A DNA stretch of 64,000 bases, from contig NZ_SJPI01000001.1 of assembly GCF_007859865.1 (NCBI RefSeq), positions 744,001-808,000 of the forward strand. The letters run 5' to 3'. A program made the translations under genes and the position numbers. Source of the DNA: Rubripirellula amarantea (GTDB taxonomy: Bacteria; Planctomycetota; Planctomycetia; Pirellulales; Pirellulaceae). The notes beneath the pieces were generated by a model, which saw nothing but the letters and a program-made list of their open reading frames with translations, searched no databases and was not told where the DNA came from. This document shows, piece by piece, positions 18,922 through 28,558 of the stretch (its first letter is position 1; the number at the start of each line of letters is the position of its first letter).

Positions 18922-19409
18922 GCGTCATCGCCTCGATCGTGCTCGCGAATCCATGCCGATGCCGCCTGCAAGGTTGCCAGATAGTCTTCCCGACCAAAAG
19001 TATCCGCAACCTTTTGATAGTTCGCCGCCGCCATTATCTTCGCGTTGGAATCACTCAAGCGAAATTCTTGGACCGATGAACGAAGAAACGCCACCCAATC
19101 GGTTCCCCACAACGAGGCGACTCTTTCTCGGGAATACGACACCATGGCAACTCGCTTGAGCACTTCGTCGATTCTTCGCAGTCCAACTTCAAGTGACGGT
19201 TCGTCTCGAAGTTTTTTGATGAGCTTTACACCTTCGCGGCGATAAGAATTATGGCGATACTCAATTACCCAAACGATAAATCCATAGGCCAACCAAATCG
19301 CTCCCAAAGCAATCACGAACCACCATCCCATAGCCAATGGGAACCAACCGACCGGATCCGGCGCGATGATATCTTCAAGGGCGCTAAGGCTATAAGGATC
19401 CGATTCCAT
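18915..19409 (-). CDS. DUF4381-family membrane protein
   Basis: A 164-residue protein with one N-terminal membrane segment (GWWFVIALGAIWLAYGFIVWVI) and a soluble helical C-terminus (LRRIDEVLKRVAMVSYSRERVASLWG). The sequence start, LEDIIAPDPVGWFPLAMGWW, is the usual entry motif of DUF4381 proteins, which sit between DUF58 and BatA genes. Function is unknown in detail; position places it in the MoxR/VWA membrane complex. Two bases separate it from the DUF58 gene. Confidence 0.82.
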   Translation of the reverse strand: MESDPYSLSALEDIIAPDPVGWFPLAMGWWFVIALGAIWLAYGFIVWVIEYRHNSYRREGVKLIKKLRDEPSLEVGLRRIDEVLKRVAMVSYSRERVASLWGTDWVAFLRSSVQEFRLSDSNAKIMAAANYQKVADTFGREDYLATLQAASAWIREHDRGDDAC

Positions 19410-19411
19410 GG

Positions 19412-20392
19412 CTATCGTCGCCCCATCAATTTCTGAATTTGGCGACTCGTGTCCTCGGCGGTGCTAACTGGCAGAACCGGGATTTGCAGTTCCTGCTGTA
19501 GCTTTAACACATCCGCGATCCGCCCCGCAGTTGCCTCTTGCAGTCTTTGTAGTCCACTACCTTTGCTTGGCACTTCCACCTGTAACTCGCCGTCGCTAAT
19601 CACGAATTGGTTGCTGGTCGGTAGTCGCGATGCGCTCGGGTCATGGACGAGAACCGCAATGACATCGTTGTGAGACCGAATCTTGCGAATCCGCTGGCGA
19701 ACGGAATCATTCAGCCCAAAAAAATCGCTAATGATGACCACCAGATGATTGTGCGTGGCAAGTCGTTCGGCCGCGTTAATCGCTTTGCCCAACATGTCGG
19801 GATTGTGAGTGGCCGGCGAATCCGCGTGCAATCGTCCGCCATATTCGACAAGCGTTCGCAGCATCCGCATCACACCATTGCGACTACGGCTAATCCGCTC
19901 CGTATCGTAACGCTGGTCATCAAACACAATCATTCCCACCCGATCGCCGACGTCGATGACTCTCCATGCCGCCAGCGCTACGGCCTCTGCCGCCGTTACC
20001 GACTTCATGTTGTGCTGCGTACCGAAGAACATCCCAATGCGTTGATCCACCACCAATAGAGTTGGACGATCTCGTTCTTCAGTAAAGACTCGCGTGTGAG
20101 GACTACGCAGTCTGGCTGTGACTTTCCAGTCGATGGTGCGAATGTCATCGCCAGCATGATAGGCGCGGATTTCTTCAAAGTTCAATCCTCGCCCACGAAC
20201 CCGCGATGCATGGCGCCCCGCCAACAGGCTTTGGACGGGTTGTTGAGGCAGGAATGAGAAGTCTTTCGCCTTGGCCCGAAGCCGCATCAACTGGTGCAGA
20301 TTGGTGCGTACGCGAGGATCATCCAGATCGTCGCGGTTTGACAAATCGGTTGCCCTTGCCGCATCTCGATTGGATTGAAGCGTGTTTTTCAT
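19412..20392 (-). CDS. DUF58 domain protein
   Basis: A 326-residue protein with the DUF58 signature GRGLNFEEIRAYHAGDDIRTIDWKVTARLRSPHTRVFTEERDRP, usually paired with MoxR ATPases. A VWA-like segment follows (LLVVDQRIGMFFG, with a degenerate metal site). It has no membrane helix, so it is probably cytosolic or peripheral. The ATG overlaps the MoxR stop by 4 bp (ATGA). Its order in the cluster is that of canonical Bat operons. Confidence 0.9.
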   Translation of the reverse strand: MKNTLQSNRDAARATDLSNRDDLDDPRVRTNLHQLMRLRAKAKDFSFLPQQPVQSLLAGRHASRVRGRGLNFEEIRAYHAGDDIRTIDWKVTARLRSPHTRVFTEERDRPTLLVVDQRIGMFFGTQHNMKSVTAAEAVALAAWRVIDVGDRVGMIVFDDQRYDTERISRSRNGVMRMLRTLVEYGGRLHADSPATHNPDMLGKAINAAERLATHNHLVVIISDFFGLNDSVRQRIRKIRSHNDVIAVLVHDPSASRLPTSNQFVISDGELQVEVPSKGSGLQRLQEATAGRIADVLKLQQELQIPVLPVSTAEDTSRQIQKLMGRR

Positions 20393-21360
20393 GCGACCGC
20401 AACTTGCGTCAGGAGTTCATCGATAACTTGATCGGGGGTCACACCATCCGCACTCGCCTCGTACGTCAGCATCAACCGATGACGCAAACAATCATGCGCT
20501 ACGGCTTGGACGTCTTCGGGACTCACATGGTCGCGCCCGTGATACCAAGCGTGTGCTCGTGACACCTTGTCGAGAGCAAGGGTGCCGCGAGGACTGACGC
20601 CAACTTGAATCCAACGTCCCAGTTTTTCGCCAAACGCTTGAGGCCGCCGTGTTCCGGCGACAATCGCAACGATGTACTTTTCAATCGGCTCAGCAATTTG
20701 AACTTGGTCAATTTCGATTCTCGCATCGAAAACGGTCCGCTGCGGAATTATTGCAGGCCGTTCACCAGCGTCCGCGTTTCCAGCGGACTCACCGCGCACC
20801 AACCGCATGATCGCAAGTTCGGATGCATCATCCGGATGTGTCATGGTGATATGCATCAAGAAACGGTCCATTTGAGCTTCGGGCAACGGGTAAGTTCCTT
20901 CCTGCTCAACCGGATTTTGGGTCGCTAGAACCATGAACAATTCCGGCAACGTATGTGTCTTTCCCGATACGGTGACCTGGTGTTCCTCCATCGCTTCCAA
21001 CAACGCCGCCTGGACCTTCGCGGGCGCACGGTTGATCTCATCAGCCAAGACCAAGTTGGCAAAGATCGGCCCGTTTTGAAATACAAATCGTTCCGCCGCC
21101 TCTTCGCCCAAATAAATCTCCGCACCGGTAATGTCCGATGGCAGCACGTCAGGCGTGAACTGAATGCGACTAAATTCCGACTCTAGATTCTCGGAAAGCG
21201 TCTTGATCGCCCGAGTCTTTGCCAGCCCTGGCAAGCCTTCAAGCAAAGCATTGCCATCACACAAAAGCGTCAACAATAACTGCTGGACCACGTGCTCCTG
21301 TCCGATGATGGACGCTGACATACGATGCTGCAGTTCGACGATCTGTTCGCGAGGAGTCAT
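20389..21360 (-). CDS. MoxR-family AAA+ ATPase
   Basis: A 323-residue AAA+ ATPase that acts as a chaperone for assembly or maturation of partner proteins. Walker A is GLPGLAKT (residues 42-49), Walker B is LVLADEIN (103-110), and sensor-like ATQNP and the family hallmark LLEAMEEHQVT are present. Length is normal for MoxR. It is the first gene of the cluster; the promoter probably lies in the 151-bp spacer to the SHD1 gene. Downstream order (DUF58, DUF4381, VWA, VWA, TPR, BatD) matches aerotolerance operons. Confidence 0.93.
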   Translation of the reverse strand: MTPREQIVELQHRMSASIIGQEHVVQQLLLTLLCDGNALLEGLPGLAKTRAIKTLSENLESEFSRIQFTPDVLPSDITGAEIYLGEEAAERFVFQNGPIFANLVLADEINRAPAKVQAALLEAMEEHQVTVSGKTHTLPELFMVLATQNPVEQEGTYPLPEAQMDRFLMHITMTHPDDASELAIMRLVRGESAGNADAGERPAIIPQRTVFDARIEIDQVQIAEPIEKYIVAIVAGTRRPQAFGEKLGRWIQVGVSPRGTLALDKVSRAHAWYHGRDHVSPEDVQAVAHDCLRHRLMLTYEASADGVTPDQVIDELLTQVAVA

Positions 21361-21511
21361 TGTTTAATCGACGTATCGAGTTGGTGGATTTCGGTTGGGT
21401 TAAACATAGTGAGACGATTTGCGACCGAACATTTCAACCAGCCGCGACAAATCGTTGGCGAATGCCATCAGTCCACCGAACATGTGCCCCGGTTGGTGCA
21501 AAACACAGTCT

Positions 21512-22432
21512 TCATCGACTGACGCGACGAACGAAGCTAACCGTGTAGCCGGGATATCGAGTCACCGCCATCTGCGACGCCGCGAGACTATCCCTCGCAT
21601 TGATCACTGCAGTCGTCGGACGCCCGTAGACACCTTGTCCCGGTTGCAAACCGACTTCCCATAGCGAAGTAATCCCGTTCGCAATCGCCATCATGTTCAA
21701 CTTCAACAACTCGATCTGCTGACGCTGGCGATTGCCTCGTTGGTACTCCATGGCCTCGGCTTGCATCATCAAGCTCTCTCGATTCTGCATCGCTACATCT
21801 TTCTCGGATTCGAGCCAAGCCTGCCACCCGGGCTGCAAAACCTTCAAGTCTTCTGAACTGAACATGAAAAAGGGAACACCGATTTCATCGCCTGACTCAA
21901 GTTGCATCAACACACCTTCCAAAGGATAAACCTTTGGCTCTGCCCCCAGACCTTTCGCCCATTTGGTCAGGTCATGCTCGGATGCAAACTCTTGCCCCTC
22001 CAGCTTTGACATTACTTTAAGCACGACCTTTTGGTGAAGCTCGTCGAGATCACCGAACGCTTTATCGCCGACATGCACTTTTCCTCGTTGGCGAGAAACC
22101 GCGATGTCCCTTCGACCGAACGCCAAAACCCGCCCGCGAACTTTCAAACCGTCAACGGACGTCCAGGTCTGCATCTCGTCAATAGACTTCGCAAGATCGT
22201 CGCCAAACTCCTTTGAGCTTAAGAACTCACGATCGCTTTCCGATAGCTCATCGACTTCCACTGCCACCAAATCACCGTTCTCTTTCTTCAAGATGACGGT
22301 TGTGTCATTGAACGCGATGGCGTCAGCGTCCAACGTGTAGTGACCATTTGCACTCGTCCATGTTCTGGCATGCGCAGGCAACGAAGTGACTGAAAAGAGC
22401 AACAGGATTAAAAGTAAGATTGTAGTACGCAT
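21512..22432 (-). CDS. SHD1-domain secreted protein
   Basis: A 306-residue protein with a signal peptide (TTILLLILLLFSVTSLPAHA) followed by an SHD1-like module (RTWTSANGHYTLDADAIAFNDTTVILKKENGDLVAVEVDELSESDREFL). SHD1 (SLA1 homology) domains are frequent in planctomycete secreted proteins. A second, related segment follows at about residues 88-140 (TWTSVDGLKVRGRVLAFGRRDIAVSRQRG). The remainder is helical with no known catalytic motif. The precise role is unknown. It is transcribed away from the MoxR gene, and may be an independent unit. Confidence 0.85.
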   Translation of the reverse strand: MRTTILLLILLLFSVTSLPAHARTWTSANGHYTLDADAIAFNDTTVILKKENGDLVAVEVDELSESDREFLSSKEFGDDLAKSIDEMQTWTSVDGLKVRGRVLAFGRRDIAVSRQRGKVHVGDKAFGDLDELHQKVVLKVMSKLEGQEFASEHDLTKWAKGLGAEPKVYPLEGVLMQLESGDEIGVPFFMFSSEDLKVLQPGWQAWLESEKDVAMQNRESLMMQAEAMEYQRGNRQRQQIELLKLNMMAIANGITSLWEVGLQPGQGVYGRPTTAVINARDSLAASQMAVTRYPGYTVSFVRRVSR

Positions 22433-22591
22433 GATCGCAAGGCTTTCAATGCAAGAGGGTCTGGCTACGTGCGGCGGTTGCTACCCACGAGTTGAGCCAG
22501 GAAAAACCGCACGGATTTTGCTGCTTAACGACAGTGGTAATGCCAACGACCGTCCGGAACCATGAACCTGCTCTGAAACAAGATACAAGAA

Positions 22592-22629
22592 GGGAACGGA
22601 GACCGATTTTACATCAAATCCCCGTTCCC
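22592..22629 (-). terminator. Probable intrinsic terminator of the sulfatase cluster
   Basis: An 8-bp stem (gggaacgg at 22592-22599, ccgttccc at 22622-22629) encloses a second paired element (gattt/aaatc). On the minus strand the stem is followed by ttcttgtatcttgttt, a T-rich tract. It lies 29-66 bases after the sulfatase stop, the expected place. Confidence 0.7.
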
Positions 22630-22657
22630 TGATTTTGACCATCAATAAGATCAATCG

Positions 22658-24220
22658 CTACTTCGAACCGCCTTCGGACAACGTTCGCATGACTTCGTCC
22701 AGGTTGAAGCTAGCCGCCTTTTGACGTGCGGGATACTCCTGGAATGTCTTCAGGAAAGTTCCCACGTAGTCTTGTGCAGGGCCGAGCAAGTACACACGAT
22801 CGATCAGCCAGTCGTAGTACGTGTTCGACGTGACGTCGGCACGCTCGTAGGGGTCGCCTCGCAAGTTAAAGATCTTTGGCACACGAAGGGTCGTGAACGG
22901 TTCAGCCCAGATCTGCAAGGTCCCATTCACACGTTGCTCTAAGAAAACCATCTTCCAATTATCAAAGCGGAGAGCGGTTAGCTGCTGGTCATCGTTGCAG
23001 TAAATGAAGGATTCTCGAGGTCCCTTTTCTTCCTCACCCGTCAAGTACGGAAGCAAGTTGTAGCCGTCCAAGTGAACTTTGTAGTCGCGTCCGATGGCCT
23101 TATGACCGGTCAGCAGTTTTTCTTTGACGTCGCTTTCACCTGCCATCGCCAAGATTGTGGGCAACCAGTCCAGGTGCGAAACGATCTCGTTCGAGATGCT
23201 TCCCGGCTTAATTTTACCTGGGTAACGCACCATTGCCGGCACGCGGTAAGCGCCTTCCCAGTTGCTGTTCTTTTCATTGCGAAACGGAGTCATAGCCGCA
23301 TCAGGCCACGTATTCATGTGGGGGCCATTATCGGTGCTGTACATCACGAACGTATCGTCCCCAATTCCCAATTCGTCAATCTTGTCCAGAACCGTTCCCA
23401 CGTTCTTGTCGTGGTCGATCATGGCATCGGCATACTCACTCATCCATCGTCCCGATTGGCCAAGACTTTCGGGTTTGACGTGGGTTCGAAAGTGCATGTG
23501 GGTGAAGTTCACCCAAACAAAGAAAGGCTTCTCGGCTTTCGTTTGCCGTTCCATGAAATCAGTAGCCCGATCAGCGACATCGTCGTCAATCGTTTCCATA
23601 CGCTTGCGAGTCAGTGGGCCAGTATCTTCGATTTTGCCATCGGCAAACGAATGCAAGACACCGCGAGGACCATACTTCTTGCGAAATTCTGGATCCTTCG
23701 GATAGTCCCGATGCTCGGGTTCCTCTTCAGCGTTGAGGTGATAGAGGTTTCCGTAGAACTCATCGAAGCCGTGATTCGTCGGCAGCATCTCATCACGGTC
23801 ACCCAAGTGGTTCTTGCCGAATTGTCCGGTTGCGTAACCGTGATTCTTTAGCAAGCCAGCGATGGTAGGATCTTCGACCTGCATACCAGCGGTTGCCCCA
23901 GGCATGCCGACTTTGGTCAAACCAGTACGAAGTCCATGCTGTCCCATGATGAATGAAGCACGACCGGCAGTACAACTCTGCTCGGCATAGTAGTCCGTGA
24001 ACATCATTCCTTCGCGAGCGACACGATCGATGTTGGGTGTTTGATACCCCATCAAACCATGCGTGTAGGCACTGATATTCGAGCGACCGATGTCGTCACC
24101 CCAAATGATGACAATATTAGGCGGCTTGGCATGCGACCGATCCGCGGTTGTGACAACCGCGAAGACGGCAATGATCGCCAATAAAGTTTTGGCGATCCTG
24201 TATTTGGATCCAGCATTCAT
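22658..24220 (-). CDS. Sulfatase (formylglycine-type arylsulfatase family)
   Basis: A 520-residue hydrolase of sulfate esters with a signal peptide (TLLAIIAVFAVVTTADRSHA). The metal-site start NIVIIWGDDIG (Asp42-Asp43) and the active-site motif SCTAGRAS are present; Cys83 would be converted to formylglycine. The motif fits the C-x-A-x-R form rather than CxPSR. Later STDNGPHMNTWPDAA carries the second metal Asp-Asn. A start at 24220 is preferred: it has aaagga upstream and leaves a clean signal peptide; a longer frame from 24274 exists. It closes a four-gene minus-strand cluster. A sulfatase-maturing enzyme is not in this window. Substrate is unknown, but marine sulfated polysaccharides are likely. 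Confidence 0.95.
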   Translation of the reverse strand: MNAGSKYRIAKTLLAIIAVFAVVTTADRSHAKPPNIVIIWGDDIGRSNISAYTHGLMGYQTPNIDRVAREGMMFTDYYAEQSCTAGRASFIMGQHGLRTGLTKVGMPGATAGMQVEDPTIAGLLKNHGYATGQFGKNHLGDRDEMLPTNHGFDEFYGNLYHLNAEEEPEHRDYPKDPEFRKKYGPRGVLHSFADGKIEDTGPLTRKRMETIDDDVADRATDFMERQTKAEKPFFVWVNFTHMHFRTHVKPESLGQSGRWMSEYADAMIDHDKNVGTVLDKIDELGIGDDTFVMYSTDNGPHMNTWPDAAMTPFRNEKNSNWEGAYRVPAMVRYPGKIKPGSISNEIVSHLDWLPTILAMAGESDVKEKLLTGHKAIGRDYKVHLDGYNLLPYLTGEEEKGPRESFIYCNDDQQLTALRFDNWKMVFLEQRVNGTLQIWAEPFTTLRVPKIFNLRGDPYERADVTSNTYYDWLIDRVYLLGPAQDYVGTFLKTFQEYPARQKAASFNLDEVMRTLSEGGSK

Positions 24221-24428
24221 GTTGCGTGTCCTTTGATGTTTGGTCAGGTGAAAAGAAAAGAAGTGATCGAGCAAATCCCCAACCCCTGGTTTGCTCGAAC
24301 AGGTTTACATCAGATACCGCAACCAAAATCGGGCACGGATCACACGAAGGCTCCTTGTTGCGTCGCTTCAAAGGCGGCGATTGATTGTTCGAATGCTTCA
24401 AACTGATATTCCATCAGACTTACCCCGT

Positions 24429-25463
24429 CTATTCGCTACCCGATCCTCGAAACACACGCACCCAATCGCTCTTCATATCGACCACTGTCCATCCACGTTT
24501 CGATGCAGCTTCAAGCGCCGTGGTCAACTTGCCCGAACTCGAAGGTTTTTTATCGTAAGCGTATTCTCGTTCAACGTCGGTGTGATGGACAATCAATCCG
24601 AAACTCGGAAGCGGATTGTCGATCGTGGTGTACTCCAACATCGCTTGATCGCCATCGCTGTTGCCAAAGCATGCGATGGGACGCCGCCCGATAAACTGGT
24701 GAATACCGACGGGCTTGCCTTCCTTATCGTCTACAAAAAGATGATCCAGTGTTTTGATCAACTGCGGCTTGCCATCACGCATTTCGTACTTCGCCTGCCC
24801 AGTGGAGCCCACCACATTTTCAGCCGGAATGCCATAGACTCGTTCGGACCAAACTCGCATGAAGTCAGCACCACCGCCTGACACGATGAAGCATTTGAAC
24901 CCGTTGGCTCGCAAGTAGTCCAACAACTCTTGCATCGGTTGATAAGTCAGGTCGGAATACGCCTTCTTGAAGCGAGGATGTTCGGCGGATTCCAACCAAT
25001 CCGAAACGCTAGTGGCGAACTCATCCGTCGACATGCCGGCATGCGTGATCGCCATCACCTTCAACAGCCCATCATGATGCTTGCCCTCGATCAATTTCCC
25101 GATGTCACCTTGCAACACCGCTTGAACCATCGGATCAGCGGCGAGCGTGGGCTCTTTGGGAACCCGTCGCTTGACTTCGTCGAATGCGAACGCGGCTTGG
25201 AATGGAATCGGCGCTTCCGGCCATAACGTCCCGTCGTTATCGAAGACGGCGATACGGTCAGTGGGCTCAACATAGTCCGGCGATTGCTTCTGAGTCACAC
25301 GGTCCACAAACGCCACAATTGACTGCTTCGCTGGACCACTGTTCCACGAAGGCAATGAATCTTCCGCCTTTGCGATTGCGGAACCGATGATCGACAAACA
25401 CATGACCGTCAAGGAAACCTTGAAGGCTGTGTAAGAAGGCTGTTGATGCTGTTTGCCGTTCAT
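24429..25463 (-). CDS. HAD-superfamily phosphatase, secreted
   Basis: A 344-residue HAD hydrolase with a signal peptide (VSLTVMCLSIIGSAIAKA). Motif I is FDNDGTLW (Asp75 nucleophile, Asp77), motif II is CFIVSGGGADF, and motif IV is CFGNSDGD. The pattern resembles phosphoserine phosphatase-like members. The ATG at 25463 forms an ATGA overlap with the stop of the repeat protein upstream, so the two are coupled; a longer frame from 25496 would run inside that gene. The substrate is not evident. Together with the sulfatase it suggests extracytoplasmic ester hydrolysis. A 208-bp spacer separates it from the sulfatase. Confidence 0.9.
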   Translation of the reverse strand: MNGKQHQQPSYTAFKVSLTVMCLSIIGSAIAKAEDSLPSWNSGPAKQSIVAFVDRVTQKQSPDYVEPTDRIAVFDNDGTLWPEAPIPFQAAFAFDEVKRRVPKEPTLAADPMVQAVLQGDIGKLIEGKHHDGLLKVMAITHAGMSTDEFATSVSDWLESAEHPRFKKAYSDLTYQPMQELLDYLRANGFKCFIVSGGGADFMRVWSERVYGIPAENVVGSTGQAKYEMRDGKPQLIKTLDHLFVDDKEGKPVGIHQFIGRRPIACFGNSDGDQAMLEYTTIDNPLPSFGLIVHHTDVEREYAYDKKPSSSGKLTTALEAASKRGWTVVDMKSDWVRVFRGSGSE

Positions 25464-26920
25464 TCCTGCGGTTCCTCCATGCGTACCATGGTCCAAGTTT
25501 CTTGTCTGTCAGCGCCAAAATGCACCAGCGCCGTTGATTCGTTTTCGGTGAGATTGTGGATTACTGTTTCCATGACAACCTCTTCGTTCTTGCCATCGGA
25601 AAACTTCCATGCCGCTCTTTGTGTTTCGCGGTCGACGGTTCCTTCAATCGGACGACTCGTATCAGTCGTCTCGTTATAGAACGTGCCAGCGATAATCCCT
25701 TCTTTGCTGACGGCCAGTTGAATAAGGAGACCGGTATCGGTCACTTCTTCGGCCGAGATCGCAAAGACGCCCAAGGGCATCCATTGAACGGATTCCGGAT
25801 CTACGGTCTCGGGAACATCTTGGGCGATCGTGGTTGCCTGCTCATAGTACTCATCGGCGCTGGCAACCTTTTCGTCATCGACGTAAACATAGTTATCCCG
25901 GTAAACGACCGTGGATCCGTAGTCGTAAACGATGGGCGTCGGCGTTGCCCAGTTCCATGCAAAAAATGTCCCCACCGTCGCCCACGAACCGACTCGCCAA
26001 CACCAGTGAGGAGGATAGCGGTTCCATCCATGCTGCCATCGCCAATCGCTGGGATGGCGACTATAGCCGGGATCCCAAAAGTTGTTATTTCCAAACGGGC
26101 GATTGACGTTGTTCGACCACTTGTTTCGGATCGAAGCGACATTGTTGCCTCCCACGCGATTGCCAATGTTGACTCGATTTCCGGCATTGATGTTGATATC
26201 GCGATCACCAATATCGGAGACCCTATCGCGGATGTTATCGCCACCGACGTTGGGTCGGTCCGGACGATTGTTGTTGACGTTGCCGGGCCGCCTTTGCGGA
26301 AGTTGTCCTGGTAGCGTCGAAGGACGGTTGTCACGACCTGGCAACCCTAAGAAATCGTCCAACTGTCCGATACTGGGACGTTTGTCCCCGAACGTAGGCC
26401 TGTCGGAACCACCGATACTGGGACGATTGCCGCTGCCAATGGCTGGACGATTGGCCGAGCCGATGCCAGGACGATCAACGCCAGGACGATCAATGTCGGG
26501 GCGATCGAGACCAGGGCGATTAACACCAGGACGATCAACACTGGGACGACTAGTGTCAGGGCGAGAAAGATTCGGACGCGTTGCCTGCGGCCGATTCGAA
26601 TTTGACAGGCCAGAATTGGGGCGACTTATATTAGGCCGACTCACGTTAGGTCGATTCGTGCTGGGAAGATTAACGTTGGGACGATTAACGCTTGGCCGAC
26701 TCATACTCGACCGATTAATCGAAGGTGCCGCTCGGCTCATGGAAGGTGCATGAGCTGAAAAATTCGAACGAGCGCCACCGCCAAAGTTGCCTCCACTCAT
26801 TCGTGCCGCGCCGCCTGCTCGAGCACCACCACGACCACCGCCGCGACCCGCCATAGCGTCCAACATTGGCAGTGAAAGCGACAGCATTAACGTCGCCCAA
26901 ACTAAGATGAAACGTTTCAT
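25460..26920 (-). CDS. Secreted Arg/Pro/Asn-repeat protein
   Basis: A 486-residue protein with a signal peptide (FILVWATLMLSLSLPMLDAMA). A Gly/Arg-rich segment is followed by about 30 short units of the type SRPNVNRP, RPGVDRPG or RPSIGG (residues about 60-260), and then a non-repetitive C-terminal domain with aromatic and acidic residues. Similar proteins in Rhodopirellula are annotated as mu-protocadherin-like surface proteins, from memory. The repeat region is low-complexity, basic, and likely disordered, suited to binding anionic polymers; this is inference. It begins 67 bp after the SnoaL-like gene and overlaps the HAD gene. Confidence 0.88.
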   Translation of the reverse strand: MKRFILVWATLMLSLSLPMLDAMAGRGGGRGGARAGGAARMSGGNFGGGARSNFSAHAPSMSRAAPSINRSSMSRPSVNRPNVNLPSTNRPNVSRPNISRPNSGLSNSNRPQATRPNLSRPDTSRPSVDRPGVNRPGLDRPDIDRPGVDRPGIGSANRPAIGSGNRPSIGGSDRPTFGDKRPSIGQLDDFLGLPGRDNRPSTLPGQLPQRRPGNVNNNRPDRPNVGGDNIRDRVSDIGDRDININAGNRVNIGNRVGGNNVASIRNKWSNNVNRPFGNNNFWDPGYSRHPSDWRWQHGWNRYPPHWCWRVGSWATVGTFFAWNWATPTPIVYDYGSTVVYRDNYVYVDDEKVASADEYYEQATTIAQDVPETVDPESVQWMPLGVFAISAEEVTDTGLLIQLAVSKEGIIAGTFYNETTDTSRPIEGTVDRETQRAAWKFSDGKNEEVVMETVIHNLTENESTALVHFGADRQETWTMVRMEEPQE

Positions 26921-26987
26921 AGTGGATACTGATTTGGCAAAGAAAGAAACGAAGATAAAAACGCTACGGGGTAGCCAGTCGGATTGG

Positions 26988-27908
26988 CTAGTCTTTTCGA
27001 TCCACCGTTACTGGCCCGATACTTGGCAAAAGCTCTCCGTCCACTTGCCGAGCGATCGACTGAAAGGTGAGTGATCCGTCATCGCCGAGCCGATAGACAT
27101 GCGTGGACGATCCCACTCGCCCATCGGGAAGCACGCTCTTAGAGTTCACTGTCCAGCGATTGCCTTCGTTCGTCCAACGTCCGGCAGCGTAACCTCCGTC
27201 GGAATCGAATGTCCACGAACGAATGGATTCATGAATGGGATCCCAACCCACAACTTGAGTGCCTTCAAAAGGATCGTCGTCCTGACCTTCGACGGCGAAG
27301 GAACGAATGATGAAGTTTTGGTTCTTCGACCATCGGCAGGTCGTCGTGATTGATGATTCATCGTCACTTGCGGCCCATGTACCAATCATCCACTCCAAAC
27401 CCTTCAAATGCTCATAGCTTGATGGCCGTGGTTCAACGTACTGGCTTTCCTCGATCGAATCGAGTTTCCACCCGCTTGCGGTCTTGATATGAATGGCGAC
27501 GTAGCTGGTCAATTCCGAATCGCCATCCGGAACACTCAAAGTTGCAACACCTGTCTCGCGGGCGACACTTGGCGAAATTAACTCAATGGACTTCACATCA
27601 ACCGAAAGCATCGCCCCTTTGGCGTCCGCGAAGTATGACGTTAATTGCTCGACAATCTCTTCACGTCCATTGGTCACACTGCCGTCGACATTGGTCATCC
27701 GCCCCTGATCCATCCAACGTGCTGCAATGCCGTCAACGTTGGCGTCGTTGAAATCCTTGACATAGCCTTCAATCTCGCTGGCGACGGATTGAGCATCGCT
27801 TGAGACCGGCTCTTGTGCGACCGTCACACCGCAAAGAAAGAGTGCAACCGGCAAACAAAGCACAGCACCATAGTTGGCAAAATCAATTCTCATGGATGTA
27901 CTCAGCAT
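26988..27908 (-). CDS. SnoaL/DUF4440-like secreted protein
   Basis: A 306-residue protein with a signal peptide (GAVLCLPVALFLCGVTVAQ). Residues about 35-150 look like a SnoaL/NTF2-type cone domain: VASEIEGYVKDFNDANVDGIAARWMDQGRMTN, then GREEIVEQLTSYFADAK and YVAIHIKTASGWKLDSI. The second half resembles a DUF1579-like beta barrel (YEHLKGLEWMIGTWAA). Which start is used (27908 or an in-frame ATG at 27893) is unclear. It leads the four-gene cluster, so its promoter should lie just upstream. Its substrate or ligand is unknown. Confidence 0.82.
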   Translation of the reverse strand: MLSTSMRIDFANYGAVLCLPVALFLCGVTVAQEPVSSDAQSVASEIEGYVKDFNDANVDGIAARWMDQGRMTNVDGSVTNGREEIVEQLTSYFADAKGAMLSVDVKSIELISPSVARETGVATLSVPDGDSELTSYVAIHIKTASGWKLDSIEESQYVEPRPSSYEHLKGLEWMIGTWAASDDESSITTTCRWSKNQNFIIRSFAVEGQDDDPFEGTQVVGWDPIHESIRSWTFDSDGGYAAGRWTNEGNRWTVNSKSVLPDGRVGSSTHVYRLGDDGSLTFQSIARQVDGELLPSIGPVTVDRKD

Positions 27909-28558
27909 TCTCGTAGCTCAACGGCATGAACCGACCAATGTGTCTACCTACTCGTTTAACAAATCGCCCGACGATTGCTCAATTTTCTCTGACTTCGATT
28001 TCAAAATTGTATGGGTCTTCTGCAGAAGATTCTAAACGCACCGGAGAACAATAACTTGATCGAATAATAGAGTCGAGCCACTCGTTACAGAATTGACGAT
28101 CACCGAAGCTTGCTTCCTCGGCCACAAAAATTTGATTCGGTTATCGACATGAAGACTTCTACGGTACCACGATACGAGAGAGGAAATCCCTGCAAGCATG
28201 TACATTAAAACCCATGATTTACCGACACCTTGTTCGACCATGGAGTGCAATTAGGAATCTCACCGAGCATCTAAATATGCAAAAACGCGAACATCAATTC
28301 GCGTTCACCATTCAGGATCATCTCCGATTCGCTGCCCCAAGGCCTGACCTGAAGAGCTTGCGACTTTCGCTCGAACAATTGCGCAGAATTTTAGCAGTGC
28401 GGCGCATCGGGAGACCTAAAAAGACATATATATTCGGTTAATAATCCTCGCAGAATAGGCCTCCGGTGCCCTGGTGCCATCAGCGATGGGACTTGCACGC
28501 GATCTGCAATCACGGCCTCTATGCCGAACAAGGATGTTGCCAGGACACCCCATACCCT

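Noticed and set aside
25556-26314. 252-codon plus-strand frame antisense to the RPN-repeat gene
   Set aside because: The repetitive composition of the true gene opens the opposite strand; no start site or domain supports it.
28214-28441. 75-codon open frame upstream of the RND adaptor
   Set aside because: No ribosome site or domain, and it overlaps another short frame on the opposite strand.
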